A stretch of 64,000 nt of DNA from Kitasatospora cineracea. GTDB taxonomy: Bacteria; Actinomycetota; Actinomycetes; Streptomycetales; Streptomycetaceae. Under the pieces are notes generated by a model that was given only the letters and a program-made list of their open reading frames with translations, had not been told where the DNA came from and did not search any database. The position numbers and the translations under genes are program-made. Positions 44,157 to 54,054 of the stretch are shown one piece after another. Each line of letters starts with the position of its first letter. The stretch's first letter is position 1. The DNA lies in NCBI RefSeq assembly GCF_003751605.1, contig NZ_RJVJ01000001.1:496001-560000 (forward strand). The letters run 5' to 3'.

Positions 44157-45488
44157 CTACGGCTGGATGTCCTCCAGCATCTCGGTCACCAGTGCGGCGA
44201 TCGGCGAGCGCTCCGAACGCGTGAGCGTGATGTGGGCGAACAGCGGGTGGCCCTTCAGCTTCTCGACCACCGCGACCACCCCGTCGTACCGGCCGACCCG
44301 CAGGTTGTCCCGCTGGGCGACGTCGTGGGTGAGCACCACCCGGGAGTTCTGGCCGATCCGGGAGAGCACCGTGAGCAGCACGTTGCGCTCCAGCGACTGC
44401 GCCTCGTCGACGATCACGAAGGCGTCGTGCAGCGAGCGGCCCCGGATGTGGGTGAGCGGCAGGACCTCCAGCATCCCGCGGGAGATGACCTCCTCGATCA
44501 CGTCCGGCGTGGTGACGGCGGAGAGGGTGTCGAAGACCGCCTGCGCCCAGGGGCCCATCTTCTCGGCCTCGCTGCCGGGCAGGTAGCCGAGTTCCTGGCC
44601 GCCGACCGCGTACAGCGGGCGGAACACCATCACCTTGCGGTGCTGGCGGCGCTCCAGGACCGCTTCGAGCCCGGCGCACAGGGCGAGCGCGGACTTGCCG
44701 GTGCCGGCCCGGCCGCCCATCGAGATGATCCCGATCTCCGGGTCGAGCAGCAGGTCGAGGGCGATCCGCTGCTCGGCGCTGCGGCCGCGCAGGCCGAACG
44801 CCTCGCGGTCGCCGCGCACCAGCTGCACCCGGCCGTCGGGGGCCACCCGGCCGAGTGCCCGGCCGCGCTCGGAGTGCAGCACCAGGCCGGTGTGGACCGG
44901 GAGTTGCTCCGCGCCCTCGACCTCCAGCGCGTGCTCCTGCCCGGCGAACAGCTGGTCCACCTGGTCGGCGGGGACGTGCAGTTCGGTCATGCCCGTCCAG
45001 CCGGAGGTGATCGCCAGCTCGGCCCGGTACTCCTCGGCCAGCAGGCCGACCGAGCTGGCCTTGATCCGCAGCGGCAGGTCCTTGGAGACGACGGTGACGT
45101 CGTAGCCCTCGGCCTGCAGGTTGCGGGCGACCGCGAGGATCCGGGTGTCGGCCTCGCCGCCGCCGACCCGGTAGCCGGCCGGGAGGATCGAGGTGTCCGA
45201 GTGGTTCAGTTCGACCCGGATGGTGCCGCCGAGCTCGCCGACCGGGATCGGTTCGTCCAACCGCCCGTGCCGGACCCGGTAGTCGTCCAGCATCCGCAGC
45301 GCCTGGCGGGCGAAGTAGCCCAGCTCCGGGTGGTGCCGTTTGCCCTCCAGCTCCGTCACCACGACGACCGGGAGGACCACCTCGTGCTCCTCGAACCGCG
45401 TCATCGCGAGGGGGTCGGCCAGGAGCACGCTGGTGTCGAGGACGTACGTGCGCCGGTCAGGTGTCCGGCGGCTCTTGGAACTGACCAC
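44157..45488 (-). CDS. PhoH2-type PIN-helicase fusion
   Basis: 443-residue PhoH2 protein: an N-terminal PIN RNase domain (about 1-150; [45 protein letters not shown] and [15 protein letters not shown] carry the acidic residues) and a C-terminal PhoH ATPase (about 235-443; Walker [14 protein letters not shown], Walker [26 protein letters not shown]). Such proteins unwind and cleave RNA. The GTG start at 45488 gives [20 protein letters not shown]. Upstream of the prenyl-synthase gene on the same strand would be unusual; here it is downstream of it by 190 bp with no shared operon evident. Confidence 0.92.
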   Translation of the reverse strand: MVSSKSRRTPDRRTYVLDTSVLLADPLAMTRFEEHEVVLPVVVVTELEGKRHHPELGYFARQALRMLDDYRVRHGRLDEPIPVGELGGTIRVELNHSDTSILPAGYRVGGGEADTRILAVARNLQAEGYDVTVVSKDLPLRIKASSVGLLAEEYRAELAITSGWTGMTELHVPADQVDQLFAGQEHALEVEGAEQLPVHTGLVLHSERGRALGRVAPDGRVQLVRGDREAFGLRGRSAEQRIALDLLLDPEIGIISMGGRAGTGKSALALCAGLEAVLERRQHRKVMVFRPLYAVGGQELGYLPGSEAEKMGPWAQAVFDTLSAVTTPDVIEEVISRGMLEVLPLTHIRGRSLHDAFVIVDEAQSLERNVLLTVLSRIGQNSRVVLTHDVAQRDNLRVGRYDGVVAVVEKLKGHPLFAHITLTRSERSPIAALVTEMLEDIQP

Positions 45489-45679
45489 TAGCCCTCCAGA
45501 GCGGGTGACCCGACGTCACCCGCGGCCCACCGGTCCCCGCGGCCCCGCTGGCCGGGGGGACGGTCTGAGGGGAGTATTCCCAGGCGAGGGGCACCGCATT
45601 CGCGCCGGAGCGAATGGCGGGATCACAGCAGGTGAACGTTTTCCCACCCGTCCCACGGGTAGTGGAGCCTGACCCGGGG

Positions 45680-46474
45680 TCAGCGCCCCATCCGCCGGTT
45701 GCGCAACTGGTAGTCGCGCAGCGCCCGCAGGAAGTCGACCTTCCGGAAGGCCGGCCAGTACGCCTCGCAGAAGTAGAACTCGCTGTGCGCGGACTGCCAG
45801 AGCAGGAAACCGGACAACCGCTGCTCGCCGGAGGTGCGGATCACCAGGTCCGGGTCGGGCTGGCCCTTGGTGTAGAGGTGCTCGGCGATGTGCTCGACGT
45901 CGAGGATCTCGGCCAGCTCCTCGATCGAGGTGCCGCGCCCGGCGTGCTCCTGGAGCAGCGAGCGGACGGCGTCGGCGATCTCCTGGCGGCCGCCGTAGCC
46001 GATCGCCACGTTGACGGTCAGCCCGTCGACGTGCTCGGTGTCCTGGGCGGCCTGCTTGAGCACCTCGGCGGTGCGGGCGGGCAGCAGGTCGAGCGCGCCC
46101 ACCGGGTGGACCTTCCAGCGGCCGGCCTCGACCAGGCCCTGCACGGTGTCCTCGATGATGCCCAGCAGCGGGACGAGCTCCTCGGCGGGGCGGGCCAGGT
46201 TGTCGGTGGAGAGCATCCAGAGGGTGACCACCCGGACCTCGGTCTCCGCGCACCAGCCCAGGAACTCGCTGATCTTGTCGGCGCCGCGCTGGTGGCCGTA
46301 GGCGGTGCTGCCGCCGGTGGCCTTGGCCCAGCGGCGGTTGCCGTCCAGGATCACGCCGATGTGGTGCGGGGTGTTGGCCAGGTGCACCTCGACCCGGCGG
46401 CCGTACAGCCGGTAGGCCCGGTCCAGCAGGCTGCGCAGCCCCGGCGTGCGTTCCACCACATCGCGCAGACCCAT
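45680..46474 (-). CDS. uppS: cis-prenyl diphosphate synthase (short-chain isoprenyl transferase)
   Basis: 264-residue UppS-family enzyme. The catalytic Asp and phosphate loop are in GVILDGNRRWAKATG, IPP/FPP sites in GHQRGADKISEFLGWC and TLWMLSTDNLARP, and the C-terminal signature is DLVIRTSGEQRLSGFLLWQS followed by EFYFCEAYWPAFR. Actinobacteria carry two homologues, one making decaprenyl/undecaprenyl and one the short Z-farnesyl product; the neighbourhood (hemolysin III and PEPCK nearby) resembles that of the Z-farnesyl synthase in mycobacteria, which is an inference. ATG at 46474. Confidence 0.9.
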   Translation of the reverse strand: MGLRDVVERTPGLRSLLDRAYRLYGRRVEVHLANTPHHIGVILDGNRRWAKATGGSTAYGHQRGADKISEFLGWCAETEVRVVTLWMLSTDNLARPAEELVPLLGIIEDTVQGLVEAGRWKVHPVGALDLLPARTAEVLKQAAQDTEHVDGLTVNVAIGYGGRQEIADAVRSLLQEHAGRGTSIEELAEILDVEHIAEHLYTKGQPDPDLVIRTSGEQRLSGFLLWQSAHSEFYFCEAYWPAFRKVDFLRALRDYQLRNRRMGR

Positions 46475-46650
46475 CGTGAACGGCCCCTCCGTGCTGATTG
46501 CTCCGGGTGCGAAATCCCTGCGGCAGCCTACTCCGCCCGGGTTTGCGCACGGCAAAACCGCAGGTACCGGTCTTGTCACAGTGCGCGCACGGGGACGGCT
46601 ACGGAACGGTCTCCGAATCCTTAAACACCCCCTAAACCGGATTCCGGGTC

Positions 46651-46695
46651 TTGACGCTTGCCATTGGTCTAGTCCAGCGTGTGGTCAGCACCACA
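46651..46695 (+). promoter_or_regulatory. chitinase promoter with tandem DasR-like repeats
   Basis: TGGTCTAGTCCA (46665-46676) and TGGTCAGCACCA (46682-46693) are two 12-bp near-palindromes 17 bp apart, right after TTGACG (46651-46656). The first, extended to 46663-46678, matches 12 of 16 bases of the DasR site (dre). Paired 12-bp repeats are a known feature of Streptomyces chitinase promoters. The remainder of the 330-bp gap 46475-46804 holds the divergent uppS promoter. Confidence 0.75.
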
Positions 46696-46804
46696 TCGGA
46701 CCCTCCCCCACAGCGGAGCCGCCGCGACCCCCACCGCGGCGGCTCTCCTCCGGCCTTCCCAGCGTGCCTCCCCACACCCCCACTCCCCTGCACTGGAGCC
46801 TGCC

Positions 46805-48418
46805 ATGGCCCGTACCCTGCAGCAGCCGTCCCACCGGCGCCGCAACAAGATCCCGGCGGTGCTCGCCACCGCGACCGCGCTGGCCCTGGCCGGCACCGGC
46901 CTGGCCCTGTCGGCCGGCGGCGCGAACGCCGCGGTCGGCAACCTGGTCGCCAACGGCGGCTTCGACTCCGGCCTGGCCGGCTGGACCTGCGCCGGCACCG
47001 CCACCGCGGTCTCCACCCCGGTGCACTCGGGCACCGGCGCGCTGGCCGCCACCCCCGGCGCCGGCGACACCGCGGAGTGCACCCAGACCGTCTCGGTGCT
47101 CCCCAACACGGCCTACACGCTGAACGGCTGGGTCCAGGGCCAGTACGTCTACCTGGGCGCCCGCGGCACCGGCGGCACCGACCCGTCCACCTGGTCGGCG
47201 CAGAGCGCCTGGAACCAGCTGAACACCACCTTCACCACCGGCGCCAACACCACCAGCGTCACGCTCTACCTGCACGGCTGGTACGGCCAGCCCACCTACT
47301 ACGCGGACGACGTCCAGCTGATCGGCCCGGGCGGCACCGCCTCCCCGACCCCGTCGGCCTCCGCCACCTCGGCCTCGCCGTCGGCCTCCGCCTCGCCGAC
47401 CAGGAGCGCGTCGCCGTCCGCGTCGGCCTCCCCGACCAAGAGCTCCTCCCCGTCGGCCTCGGCGTCCTCCTCGCCGTCGCCGTCCGCCTCGTCGAGCACC
47501 AGCAACCCGCCGTCGAACAGCAGCCTGCCGAAGCACGTGCTGACCGGCTACTGGCAGAACTTCGACAACGGCTCGACCGTGCAGAAGCTCTCCGACGTGC
47601 AGTCCGCGTACGACATCATCGCGGTCTCCTTCGCCGACGCGACCACCACCCAGGGCGGCATCTCCTTCACCCTGGACCCGGCGCTGGCCACCAAGCTCGG
47701 CGGCTACACCGACGCCCAGTTCAAGGCCGACATCGCCGCCAAGCACGCGGCCGGCAAGAAGGTCGTCCTCTCCATCGGCGGCCAGAACGGCGCCATCTCG
47801 GTCGGCAACGCCACCGCGGCCGCCAACTTCGCCAACTCGGCGTACGGCCTGATCCAGCAGTACGGCTTCGACGGCATCGACGTCGACCTGGAGAACGGCG
47901 TCGACCCGACCTACATGTCGCAGGCGCTGCACACCCTGCAGTCCAAGGTCGGCCCCAACTTCATCCTGACCATGGCGCCCGAGACCATCGGCATGTACTC
48001 CACCGCCGGTGCGTACTTCCAGCTCGCGCTGAACACCAAGGACATCCTGACCGTCGTCAACACCCAGTTCTACAACTCGGGCGGCATGAACGGCTGCGAC
48101 GGCAAGGTGTACACCCAGGGCACCATCGACTTCATCACCGCGCAGGTCTGCACCCACATCCAGGGCGGCCTGCGTCCGGACCAGGTCGGCATCGGCGTCC
48201 CGGCCTCCACCAAGGCGGCGGGCGGCGGCTACGTCAACTCCACCGTGGTGAACAACGCGCTGGACTGCCTGGCCACCGGCAACCACTGCGGCAGCTTCGT
48301 CCCGCCGGCCAAGTGGCCGACCATCCGCGGCGCGATGACCTGGTCGACCAACTGGGACGCCAACAACGGCAACGACTTCTCCAACAACGTCGGCGCCTTC
48401 GCCCACAACATGCAGTAG
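46805..48418 (+). CDS. secreted GH18 chitinase with N-terminal CBM
   Basis: 537-residue exported chitinase. A signal peptide (1-39, ends AGGANAAVG) is followed by a carbohydrate-binding module (about 40-180; NLVANGGFDSGLAGWTC), a Ser/Pro/Ala-rich linker (about 180-238) and a GH18 catalytic barrel (about 240-537; VVLSIGGQNGAISVGN and the active site FDGIDVDLENG with catalytic Glu near residue 363). It hydrolyses chitin outside the cell. DasR-type repeats in the promoter tie expression to N-acetylglucosamine supply. ATG at 46805 after GGAGCC. Confidence 0.95.
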   Translation: MARTLQQPSHRRRNKIPAVLATATALALAGTGLALSAGGANAAVGNLVANGGFDSGLAGWTCAGTATAVSTPVHSGTGALAATPGAGDTAECTQTVSVLPNTAYTLNGWVQGQYVYLGARGTGGTDPSTWSAQSAWNQLNTTFTTGANTTSVTLYLHGWYGQPTYYADDVQLIGPGGTASPTPSASATSASPSASASPTRSASPSASASPTKSSSPSASASSSPSPSASSSTSNPPSNSSLPKHVLTGYWQNFDNGSTVQKLSDVQSAYDIIAVSFADATTTQGGISFTLDPALATKLGGYTDAQFKADIAAKHAAGKKVVLSIGGQNGAISVGNATAAANFANSAYGLIQQYGFDGIDVDLENGVDPTYMSQALHTLQSKVGPNFILTMAPETIGMYSTAGAYFQLALNTKDILTVVNTQFYNSGGMNGCDGKVYTQGTIDFITAQVCTHIQGGLRPDQVGIGVPASTKAAGGGYVNSTVVNNALDCLATGNHCGSFVPPAKWPTIRGAMTWSTNWDANNGNDFSNNVGAFAHNMQ

Positions 48419-48469
48419 CACCCGGAGACCGGTGCGCCGCTCCTCGAGGGTGGGGCAGGTGGACTCACA

Positions 48470-48504
48470 GGGGCCCGTCGTACCGCTGGGGTACGACGGG
48501 CCCC
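48470..48504 (+). terminator. terminator after the chitinase gene
   Basis: A 14- to 15-bp stem starting GGGGCCCGTCGTAC (48470) and closing at 48504, about 50 bp after the chitinase stop. Confidence 0.85.
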
Positions 48505-48583
48505 GCCCATGTCCCGGTCCGTTCCGGCCCCGGCCGTTCGAGCCCCGGTCCGTTCCGGCTCCGGCCGTTCGAGCCCCGGCCGG

Positions 48584-49255
48584 TCAGCGGTGGGCGGCCG
48601 CCAGCAGTGCCGCCAGGGTGCCGAGCAGCATCGCCGGGCCGAAGGCCAGTTCGGTGCGGCGGCCCGCGCGGCGCAGCACCAGCAGCGCCACCGCCCAGAG
48701 CCCGGCGACCAGCCACATGTAGAAGAGGCCCCCGTACACCGCGCGCCAGCCGCCGAGCGCCAGGGCGGCGCCCAGCGACGGGGCCAGCTTGGTGTCGCCC
48801 AGGCCCATCGGGGCGAGCAGCGCCAGCAGCAGGAACAGCAGTCCGAGGACGCCCGCGGCCAGCGCGCAGCGCAGCCAGACCGCCGGGCGGTGGTCGGTGA
48901 GCGGGACGAGCACGGCGGTGCCGAGGAACAGCGGCAGGGTGAGCGCGTCGGGCAGCCGCTTGACCGCGGCGTCCACGAAGCCCAGCACGGTGCCGAACAG
49001 CGCCAGCCACACCAGCAGCGGCAGCCAGCGGCCCGGCGCCCAGCCGCCCAGGGCCGCGCCGAGCGCGGCGGCGACCGCCTCGACGGCCAGCGGCGGGGGC
49101 CCGGTCCGTTCGCCGTGCCGGACGCACCGGCCGAGCGGGGTGGGCAGGCAGCTGCCCCACGGCTCGCCGGGCGGCACCGCGTAGCGCGCCACCGCGGGGC
49201 GCAGCAGTGCGCCCGCGAAGAGTCCCAGTACGGCTCCGACCACTGCCCCGGTCAT
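48584..49255 (-). CDS. A24 prepilin peptidase-like membrane protease
   Basis: 223-residue membrane protein with about six hydrophobic segments. The two catalytic Asp motifs of aspartyl prepilin peptidases are GFVDAAVKRLPDALTLP and MGLGDTKLAPSLG (the GxGD family signature). There is no Cys-rich cytoplasmic domain, so it is the short, peptidase-only form. It would cleave and N-methylate or only cleave type IV pilin-like leader peptides; no pilin genes are seen in this window. The ATG at 49255 is chosen over an upstream open frame because membrane sequence starts immediately. Confidence 0.85.
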   Translation of the reverse strand: MTGAVVGAVLGLFAGALLRPAVARYAVPPGEPWGSCLPTPLGRCVRHGERTGPPPLAVEAVAAALGAALGGWAPGRWLPLLVWLALFGTVLGFVDAAVKRLPDALTLPLFLGTAVLVPLTDHRPAVWLRCALAAGVLGLLFLLLALLAPMGLGDTKLAPSLGAALALGGWRAVYGGLFYMWLVAGLWAVALLVLRRAGRRTELAFGPAMLLGTLAALLAAAHR

Positions 49256-49374
49256 CCGGCCCCTCCCCTGACGGTCCGCCGCGACCCTACCCCCGCGGGG
49301 CGGTTCGCCCGTCCGTGTCCAGGTGGCGAACAGCACTCGGTGATCGGTGTGGCGCGCCCGTAAAGTAGGCGGGT

Positions 49375-50589
49375 ATGCAGGTCATCCAGTCCAGCAAGCT
49401 CGCCAACGTCTGCTACGACATCCGCGGCCCGGTGCTCGACGAGGCGATGCGGCTGGAGGAGCAGGGCCACCGCATCCTGAAGCTCAACACCGGCAACCCC
49501 GCCGCGTTCGGCTTCGAGGCGCCGCCCGAGATCCTCCAGGACATCCTCCGCAACCTCAACTCGGCGCACGGGTACGGCGATTCGAAGGGCCTGCTGTCGG
49601 CCCGGCGGGCCGTGGTGATGCACTACGAGGAGCGCGGGCTGCACGGCCTGTCGGTCGAGGACGTCTACCTGGGCAACGGCGTCTCCGAGTTGATCCAGCT
49701 CGCGATGACCGCGCTGCTCGACGACGGCGACGAGGTGCTCGTCCCGGCCCCCGACTACCCGCTGTGGACGGCCTCGGTCTCGCTGGCCGGCGGCACCGCC
49801 GTGCACTACCGCTGCGACGAGCAGGCCGAGTGGTACCCGGACCTGGCCGACATCGCCGCGAAGGTCACCGACCGCACCCGGGCGATCGTGGTGATCAACC
49901 CGAACAACCCGACCGGTGCGGTCTACCCGCGCGAGCTGCTGGAGGGGATCGCCGAACTCGCCCGCCGGCACAAGCTGGTGGTCTACGCGGACGAGATCTA
50001 CGACAAGATCCTGTACGACGGCGTCGAGCACACCCCGCTGGCCACCCTGGCGCCCGACCTGTTCTGCGTCACCTTCAACGGCATGTCCAAGTCCTACCGG
50101 GTGGCGGGGTTCCGCTCCGGCTGGATGGTGCTCTCCGGCGACCGGCACCGGGCCCGCTCCTACATCGAGGGCCTCAACGTGCTGGCCTCGATGCGGCTGT
50201 GCGCCAACATGCCCGCCCAGCACGCGGTCGCCGCCGCGCTCGGCGGCCGGCAGTCGATCCGCGACCTGATCCTGCCCGGCGGCCGGCTGCTCGCCTCCCG
50301 GGACGCGGCGTACAAGCTGCTGAACGAGATCCCCGGCGTCTCCTGCGTGAAGCCGAAGGGCGCGCTGTACGCCTTCCCACGGCTCGACCCGCAGGTCTAC
50401 AAGATCAAGGACGACGCGCAGATGGTGCTGGACCTGCTGCGCTCCCAGCGGATCCTGATCGTCCAGGGCACCGGCTTCAACTGGCCCGACCCGGACCACT
50501 TCCGCCTGGTCACCCTCCCGCGCCCGGAGGACATCACGGACGCGGTCACCCGGATCGGCGACTTCCTGTCCGGCTACGCGCAGCCGTAG
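49375..50589 (+). CDS. class I/II aminotransferase (alanine transaminase type)
   Basis: 404-residue PLP enzyme. Substrate and cofactor sites include LNTGNPAAFGFEAP, YLGNGVSELIQLAMTALL, VINPNNPTGAVYPREL, ADEIYDKILYDG and the PLP lysine in FNGMSKSYRVAGFRSGWM. Sequence and start (MQVIQSSKLANVCYDIRGPV) are typical of the AlaA-like glutamate-pyruvate transaminases of actinobacteria. It links alanine and pyruvate pools. ATG at 49375. Followed by a terminator and convergent PEPCK gene. Confidence 0.92.
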   Translation: MQVIQSSKLANVCYDIRGPVLDEAMRLEEQGHRILKLNTGNPAAFGFEAPPEILQDILRNLNSAHGYGDSKGLLSARRAVVMHYEERGLHGLSVEDVYLGNGVSELIQLAMTALLDDGDEVLVPAPDYPLWTASVSLAGGTAVHYRCDEQAEWYPDLADIAAKVTDRTRAIVVINPNNPTGAVYPRELLEGIAELARRHKLVVYADEIYDKILYDGVEHTPLATLAPDLFCVTFNGMSKSYRVAGFRSGWMVLSGDRHRARSYIEGLNVLASMRLCANMPAQHAVAAALGGRQSIRDLILPGGRLLASRDAAYKLLNEIPGVSCVKPKGALYAFPRLDPQVYKIKDDAQMVLDLLRSQRILIVQGTGFNWPDPDHFRLVTLPRPEDITDAVTRIGDFLSGYAQP

Positions 50590-50607
50590 CGGCCGCGGCA
50601 ACGACGA

Positions 50608-50637
50608 CGCCCCGCGCCCCTTCCGGGACGCGGGGCG
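50608..50637. terminator. bidirectional terminator
   Basis: CGCCCCGCG (50608-50616) pairs with 50629-50637 between the convergent aminotransferase and PEPCK genes. Confidence 0.75.
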
Positions 50638-50658
50638 AACGTTTCGCCACCTGCCGGG

Positions 50659-52488
50659 TCAGTCGCCCAGGCGCTTGACCAGCGCCCGGTACTCGTCCCA
50701 CAGCTCGCTCGGCGTGTGGTCGCCGAACAGCTCCAGGTGGGCCGGGACCAGCGCGGCCTCCTGCTTCCAGATCTCCTTGTCGACCGTGAACAGCAGCTCG
50801 CGGTCGGCGTCGGAGAGCTCCAGCCCGTCCAGGTCGAAGCCGTCGACCTCGGGGAGCACGCCGATCGGGGTCTCGACGCCCGCCGCGGTGCCCTCCAGGC
50901 GCTCGACGATCCACTTCAGGACGCGGCTGTTCTCGCCGTAGCCGGGCCAGACGAACTGGCCGTCGGCGTTCTTCCGGAACCAGTTGACGTAGTAGATCTT
51001 CGGCAGCTTCGCGGCGTCCGCCTCGGCGCCGACCTTGAGCCAGTGCGCGAAGTAGTCGCCCATGTTGTAGCCGCAGAACGGCAGCATGGCGAACGGGTCG
51101 CGGCGCAGCTCGCCGACGGTGCCCTCGGCGGCGGCGGTCTTCTCGGAGGCGATGTTGGCGCCGAGGAAGACGCCGTGCTGCCAGTCGAAGGACTCGGTGA
51201 CCAGCGGGACGGCGGTGGCCCGGCGGCCGCCGAACAGGATGGCCGAGATCGGGACGCCGGCCTGGTCCTCCCACTCGGGGGCGATGGTCGGGCACTGCGC
51301 GGCGGGGACGGCGAACCGCGCGTTGGGGTGGGCGGCGGGGGTGCCGGACGCGGGCGTCCAGTCGTTGCCGCGCCAGTCGGTGAGGTGCGCGGGCGGCTCC
51401 TCGGTGAGGCCCTCCCACCACACGTCGCCGTCGTCGGTGAGCGCGACGTTGGTGAAGACGGTGTTGCCCCAGAGGGTCTTGATGGCGTTGGCGTTGGTGT
51501 CCTCGCCGGTGCCGGGGGCGACGCCGAAGAAGCCCGCCTCCGGGTTGATCGCGTAGAGCCGGCCGTCGGCGCCGAACCGCATCCAGGCGATGTCGTCGCC
51601 GATGGTCTCGACCTTCCAGCCCGGGACGGTCGGCTGGAGCATGGCGAGGTTGGTCTTGCCGCAGGCGGACGGGAACGCGGCGGCGACGTACTTCACCTCA
51701 CCGGACGGCGGGGTGAGCTTGAGGATCAGCATGTGCTCGGCCAGCCAGCCCTCGTCGCGGGCCATGGTGGAGGCGATCCGCAGCGCGTAGCACTTCTTGC
51801 CGAGCAGCGCGTTGCCGCCGTAGCCGGAGCCGTAGGACCAGATCTCCCGGGTCTCCGGGAAGTGCGAGATGTACTTGGTGCTGTTGCACGGCCACGGCAC
51901 GTCGGCCTCGCCCTCGGCGAGCGGGGCGCCCACCGTGTGCACGGCCTTGACGAACTCGCCGTCCTCGCCGAGCTGGTCGAGCACGGCCTGCCCCATCCGG
52001 GTCATCACGCGCATCGAGACGGCGACGTACGCGGAGTCGGTGATCTCGACGCCGTACGCGGCCAGCGGGGAGCCGACCGGGCCCATCGAGAACGGCACCA
52101 CGTACATGGTCCGGCCGCGCATCGCGCCGCGGAACAGGCCGTCCTCGCCGCTGAAGACGGCCCGCATCTCGGCGGGGGCCTTCCAGTGGTTGGTCGGGCC
52201 GGCGTCCTTCTCCTGCTCGGAGCAGATGAAGGTGCGGTCCTCGACGCGGGCGACGTCGGACGGGTCGGAGGCCGCGTAGTAGGAGTTCGGGCGCTTGGTC
52301 TCGTCGAGCTTGGTGAAGGTGCCTTGGGCGACGAGCTGCCCGGCGAGGCGGTGGTACTCCTCCTCCGAGCCGTCGCACCACACGACGCGGTCCGGCTGGG
52401 TGAGGTCGGCAATCTCGTTCACCCAGTCCACCAGGCGCTGGTGGCGGGTGGGCGCGGACTCGGCGAGCGCAGAGATCTGAGGCGGCAC
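50659..52488 (-). CDS. pckG: phosphoenolpyruvate carboxykinase (GTP)
   Basis: 609-residue GTP-dependent PEPCK. The kinase-1a loop is [17 protein letters not shown], the kinase-2 and metal site [12 protein letters not shown] and [15 protein letters not shown], and the guanine-binding Phe region [15 protein letters not shown]. It converts oxaloacetate to PEP in gluconeogenesis. The GTG at 52488 gives [20 protein letters not shown]. Family length is standard. The 273 bp upstream (52489-52761) holds the divergent promoters with the hemolysin III-type gene. Confidence 0.97.
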   Translation of the reverse strand: MPPQISALAESAPTRHQRLVDWVNEIADLTQPDRVVWCDGSEEEYHRLAGQLVAQGTFTKLDETKRPNSYYAASDPSDVARVEDRTFICSEQEKDAGPTNHWKAPAEMRAVFSGEDGLFRGAMRGRTMYVVPFSMGPVGSPLAAYGVEITDSAYVAVSMRVMTRMGQAVLDQLGEDGEFVKAVHTVGAPLAEGEADVPWPCNSTKYISHFPETREIWSYGSGYGGNALLGKKCYALRIASTMARDEGWLAEHMLILKLTPPSGEVKYVAAAFPSACGKTNLAMLQPTVPGWKVETIGDDIAWMRFGADGRLYAINPEAGFFGVAPGTGEDTNANAIKTLWGNTVFTNVALTDDGDVWWEGLTEEPPAHLTDWRGNDWTPASGTPAAHPNARFAVPAAQCPTIAPEWEDQAGVPISAILFGGRRATAVPLVTESFDWQHGVFLGANIASEKTAAAEGTVGELRRDPFAMLPFCGYNMGDYFAHWLKVGAEADAAKLPKIYYVNWFRKNADGQFVWPGYGENSRVLKWIVERLEGTAAGVETPIGVLPEVDGFDLDGLELSDADRELLFTVDKEIWKQEAALVPAHLELFGDHTPSELWDEYRALVKRLGD

Positions 52489-52738
52489 GATCGCTCCGTT
52501 TCACACCATCTCGGCCAGGAGACGGCTTCGCGGGGGTTGAGGGTGGTTACACGGTAGCCCCGGGAGGAGCCCCCTTCTTCGTCGAATTGGCGTCATTGAC
52601 GAGATTTTTACTACGTACTGTCTGATTCGAGGGCTCGGGGCCACCCCTCGGATGCCCGAGGGAGACCTTGATCACTCACCCCTATTGCTCCAGAACGTAC
52701 AAGAGTGAGGATCGCCACTTCATTACGCGCCAGTAACC

Positions 52739-52750
52739 TACGGTTCCGTA
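52739..52750. promoter_or_regulatory. TACGGTTCCGTA inverted repeat
   Basis: A 5-bp-arm inverted repeat, extended to CCTACGGTTCCGTAAG with one mismatch, lies 12 bases upstream of the hemolysin III-type ATG. Operators of this form are used by TetR regulators of membrane-lipid genes in actinobacteria (from memory). Confidence 0.5.
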
Positions 52751-52761
52751 AGATGCTGTCC

Positions 52762-53421
52762 ATGACCGCGGAAGCACTGGAGCTCGTGAAGCCCAAGTGG
52801 CGCGGCTGGCTGCATGCCGGGATGTTCCCGGCCGCGCTGGCCGCCGGAATCGTGTTGATCTGCCTGGCCGACTCGACGGCGGCGCGGGTCGCCTGCGTCG
52901 TCTACTCGGTGAGCGCCTGGATGCTGTTCGGGGTGAGCGCGGTCTACCACCGCTTCACCTGGGGGCCGCGCGGCGAGGCGGTGCTGCGCCGGCTCGACCA
53001 CGCCAACATCTTCCTGATCATCGCCGGGACGTACACCCCGTTCACCATGCTGCTGCTGGACGGCGCGCGGCAGCAGGTGCTGCTGTGGCTGGTGTGGGGC
53101 GGGGCGCTGGCCGGGATCGCGTTCCGGGTGTTCTGGGTCGGCGCGCCGCGCTGGTTGTACACCCCGTGCTACCTGGCCCTCGGCTGGGCGGCGGTGTTCT
53201 TCCTGCCGGACTTCCTGCACAAGGGCGGCGCGGCCGTGCTGACGCTGATCATCGTCGGCGGCGCGCTCTACACCGTCGGCGGCGTGGTCTACGGCCTCAA
53301 GCGGCCGAACCCGTCACCGCGCTGGTTCGGCTTCCACGAGGTGTTCCACGCCTTCACCCTGGGCGCGTTCATCGTGCAGTACGTGGGGGTCTCGCTGGTG
53401 GCGTACACCGTCGCCTCCTGA
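52762..53421 (+). CDS. trhA: hemolysin III / PAQR-family membrane protein
   Basis: 219-residue protein with seven predicted membrane helices. The metal-site motifs of the PAQR superfamily are present: SAVYHRFTWG after TM2, LRRLDHANIFLIIAGTYTPF in TM3, and FGFHEVFHAFTLGAFIVQYVG at the end with two His. In bacteria such proteins maintain membrane-lipid balance rather than lyse cells. The ATG at 52762 (MTAEALELVKPKWRGWLHAG) is preferred; ATG 52753 would add three residues. The TACGGTTCCGTA site just upstream may control it. Confidence 0.9.
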   Translation: MTAEALELVKPKWRGWLHAGMFPAALAAGIVLICLADSTAARVACVVYSVSAWMLFGVSAVYHRFTWGPRGEAVLRRLDHANIFLIIAGTYTPFTMLLLDGARQQVLLWLVWGGALAGIAFRVFWVGAPRWLYTPCYLALGWAAVFFLPDFLHKGGAAVLTLIIVGGALYTVGGVVYGLKRPNPSPRWFGFHEVFHAFTLGAFIVQYVGVSLVAYTVAS

Positions 53422-53440
53422 ACCCCCTCCGACCGACTCC

Positions 53441-53710
53441 TCAGTAGCGAACCGGCTGGGCCTTGGCCTCCAGCCGCTCCCGGGCCCGACGGCAGCGCTC
53501 GCAGTGCGCCGCGTCGGGCCCTTCGCCTGCCGCCCGCTGGTGGGCCCGGCCGCGGAAGCGGTACCCGACCCAGGCCATCACCGCCAGCACCTCCACCGCG
53601 GAGACGCCCCAGACCACGCGGGCACCGCCCGCCAGGTACCCGGCTATGACGGCCAGCGCGGCCAGCACACCGACCACGCCGCTCCAGAACCGCGCCGCAC
53701 CGTACTCCAT
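53441..53710 (-). CDS. small two-TM protein with C-terminal Cys pair
   Basis: 89-residue membrane protein of unknown function. Two hydrophobic segments (FWSGVVGVLAALAVIAGYLA and VVWGVSAVEVLAVMAWVGYR) are followed by a polar tail with HCERCRRARERLEAK, whose Cys-x-x-Cys might bind a metal. The ATG at 53710 follows GGGAGG 8 bases upstream. It converges on the hemolysin III gene. I do not recognise the family. The 344-bp gap to the next gene (53711-54054) carries short GGGCGGTGCGGTGCC repeats and an inverted repeat GAGAGTT/AACTCTC at 53878-53907. Confidence 0.7.
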   Translation of the reverse strand: MEYGAARFWSGVVGVLAALAVIAGYLAGGARVVWGVSAVEVLAVMAWVGYRFRGRAHQRAAGEGPDAAHCERCRRARERLEAKAQPVRY

Positions 53711-53877
53711 CGGCAAACCTCCCGCCGGCCGACAGGTCTTCTGACCCTCCGTCAGAGAACTCCCCACCTACAGTGACATGTTCAGCACGCTCCGAGGGCG
53801 AACGGGGATCAACAACGCATCAATTCCAGAGGTGGGAATCCTGCAGACCGCTCTTCGCTTGACGGTGACCATCTTTT

Positions 53878-53907
53878 GAGAGTTACCCCCATGTGAGAGA
53901 AACTCTC
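53878..53907. promoter_or_regulatory. GAGAGTT-N16-AACTCTC inverted repeat
   Basis: 7-bp arms (53878-53884, 53901-53907) lie about 150-180 bp upstream of the TetR gene in an AT-richer stretch, following TTGACG (53849-53854). A possible operator or promoter region. Confidence 0.35.
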
Positions 53908-54054
53908 CGATGGCGGCTCCGCCGTGCCCGTGCCGCCCTCCCGGAGCCGGGCGGTCGGGTGTCCGGTGGTGCGGTGCCGGGCGGGCGGTGCGGTGCCGGG
54001 CGGGCCGGTGCGGCCGGTGGCCGCGGCGGCGGGCGATCGCGGAGAATCACCGGC

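Noticed and set aside
48584..49255. Type IV pilus or competence operon at the prepilin peptidase
   Set aside because: No pilin-like, ATPase or secretin genes lie near it in this window.
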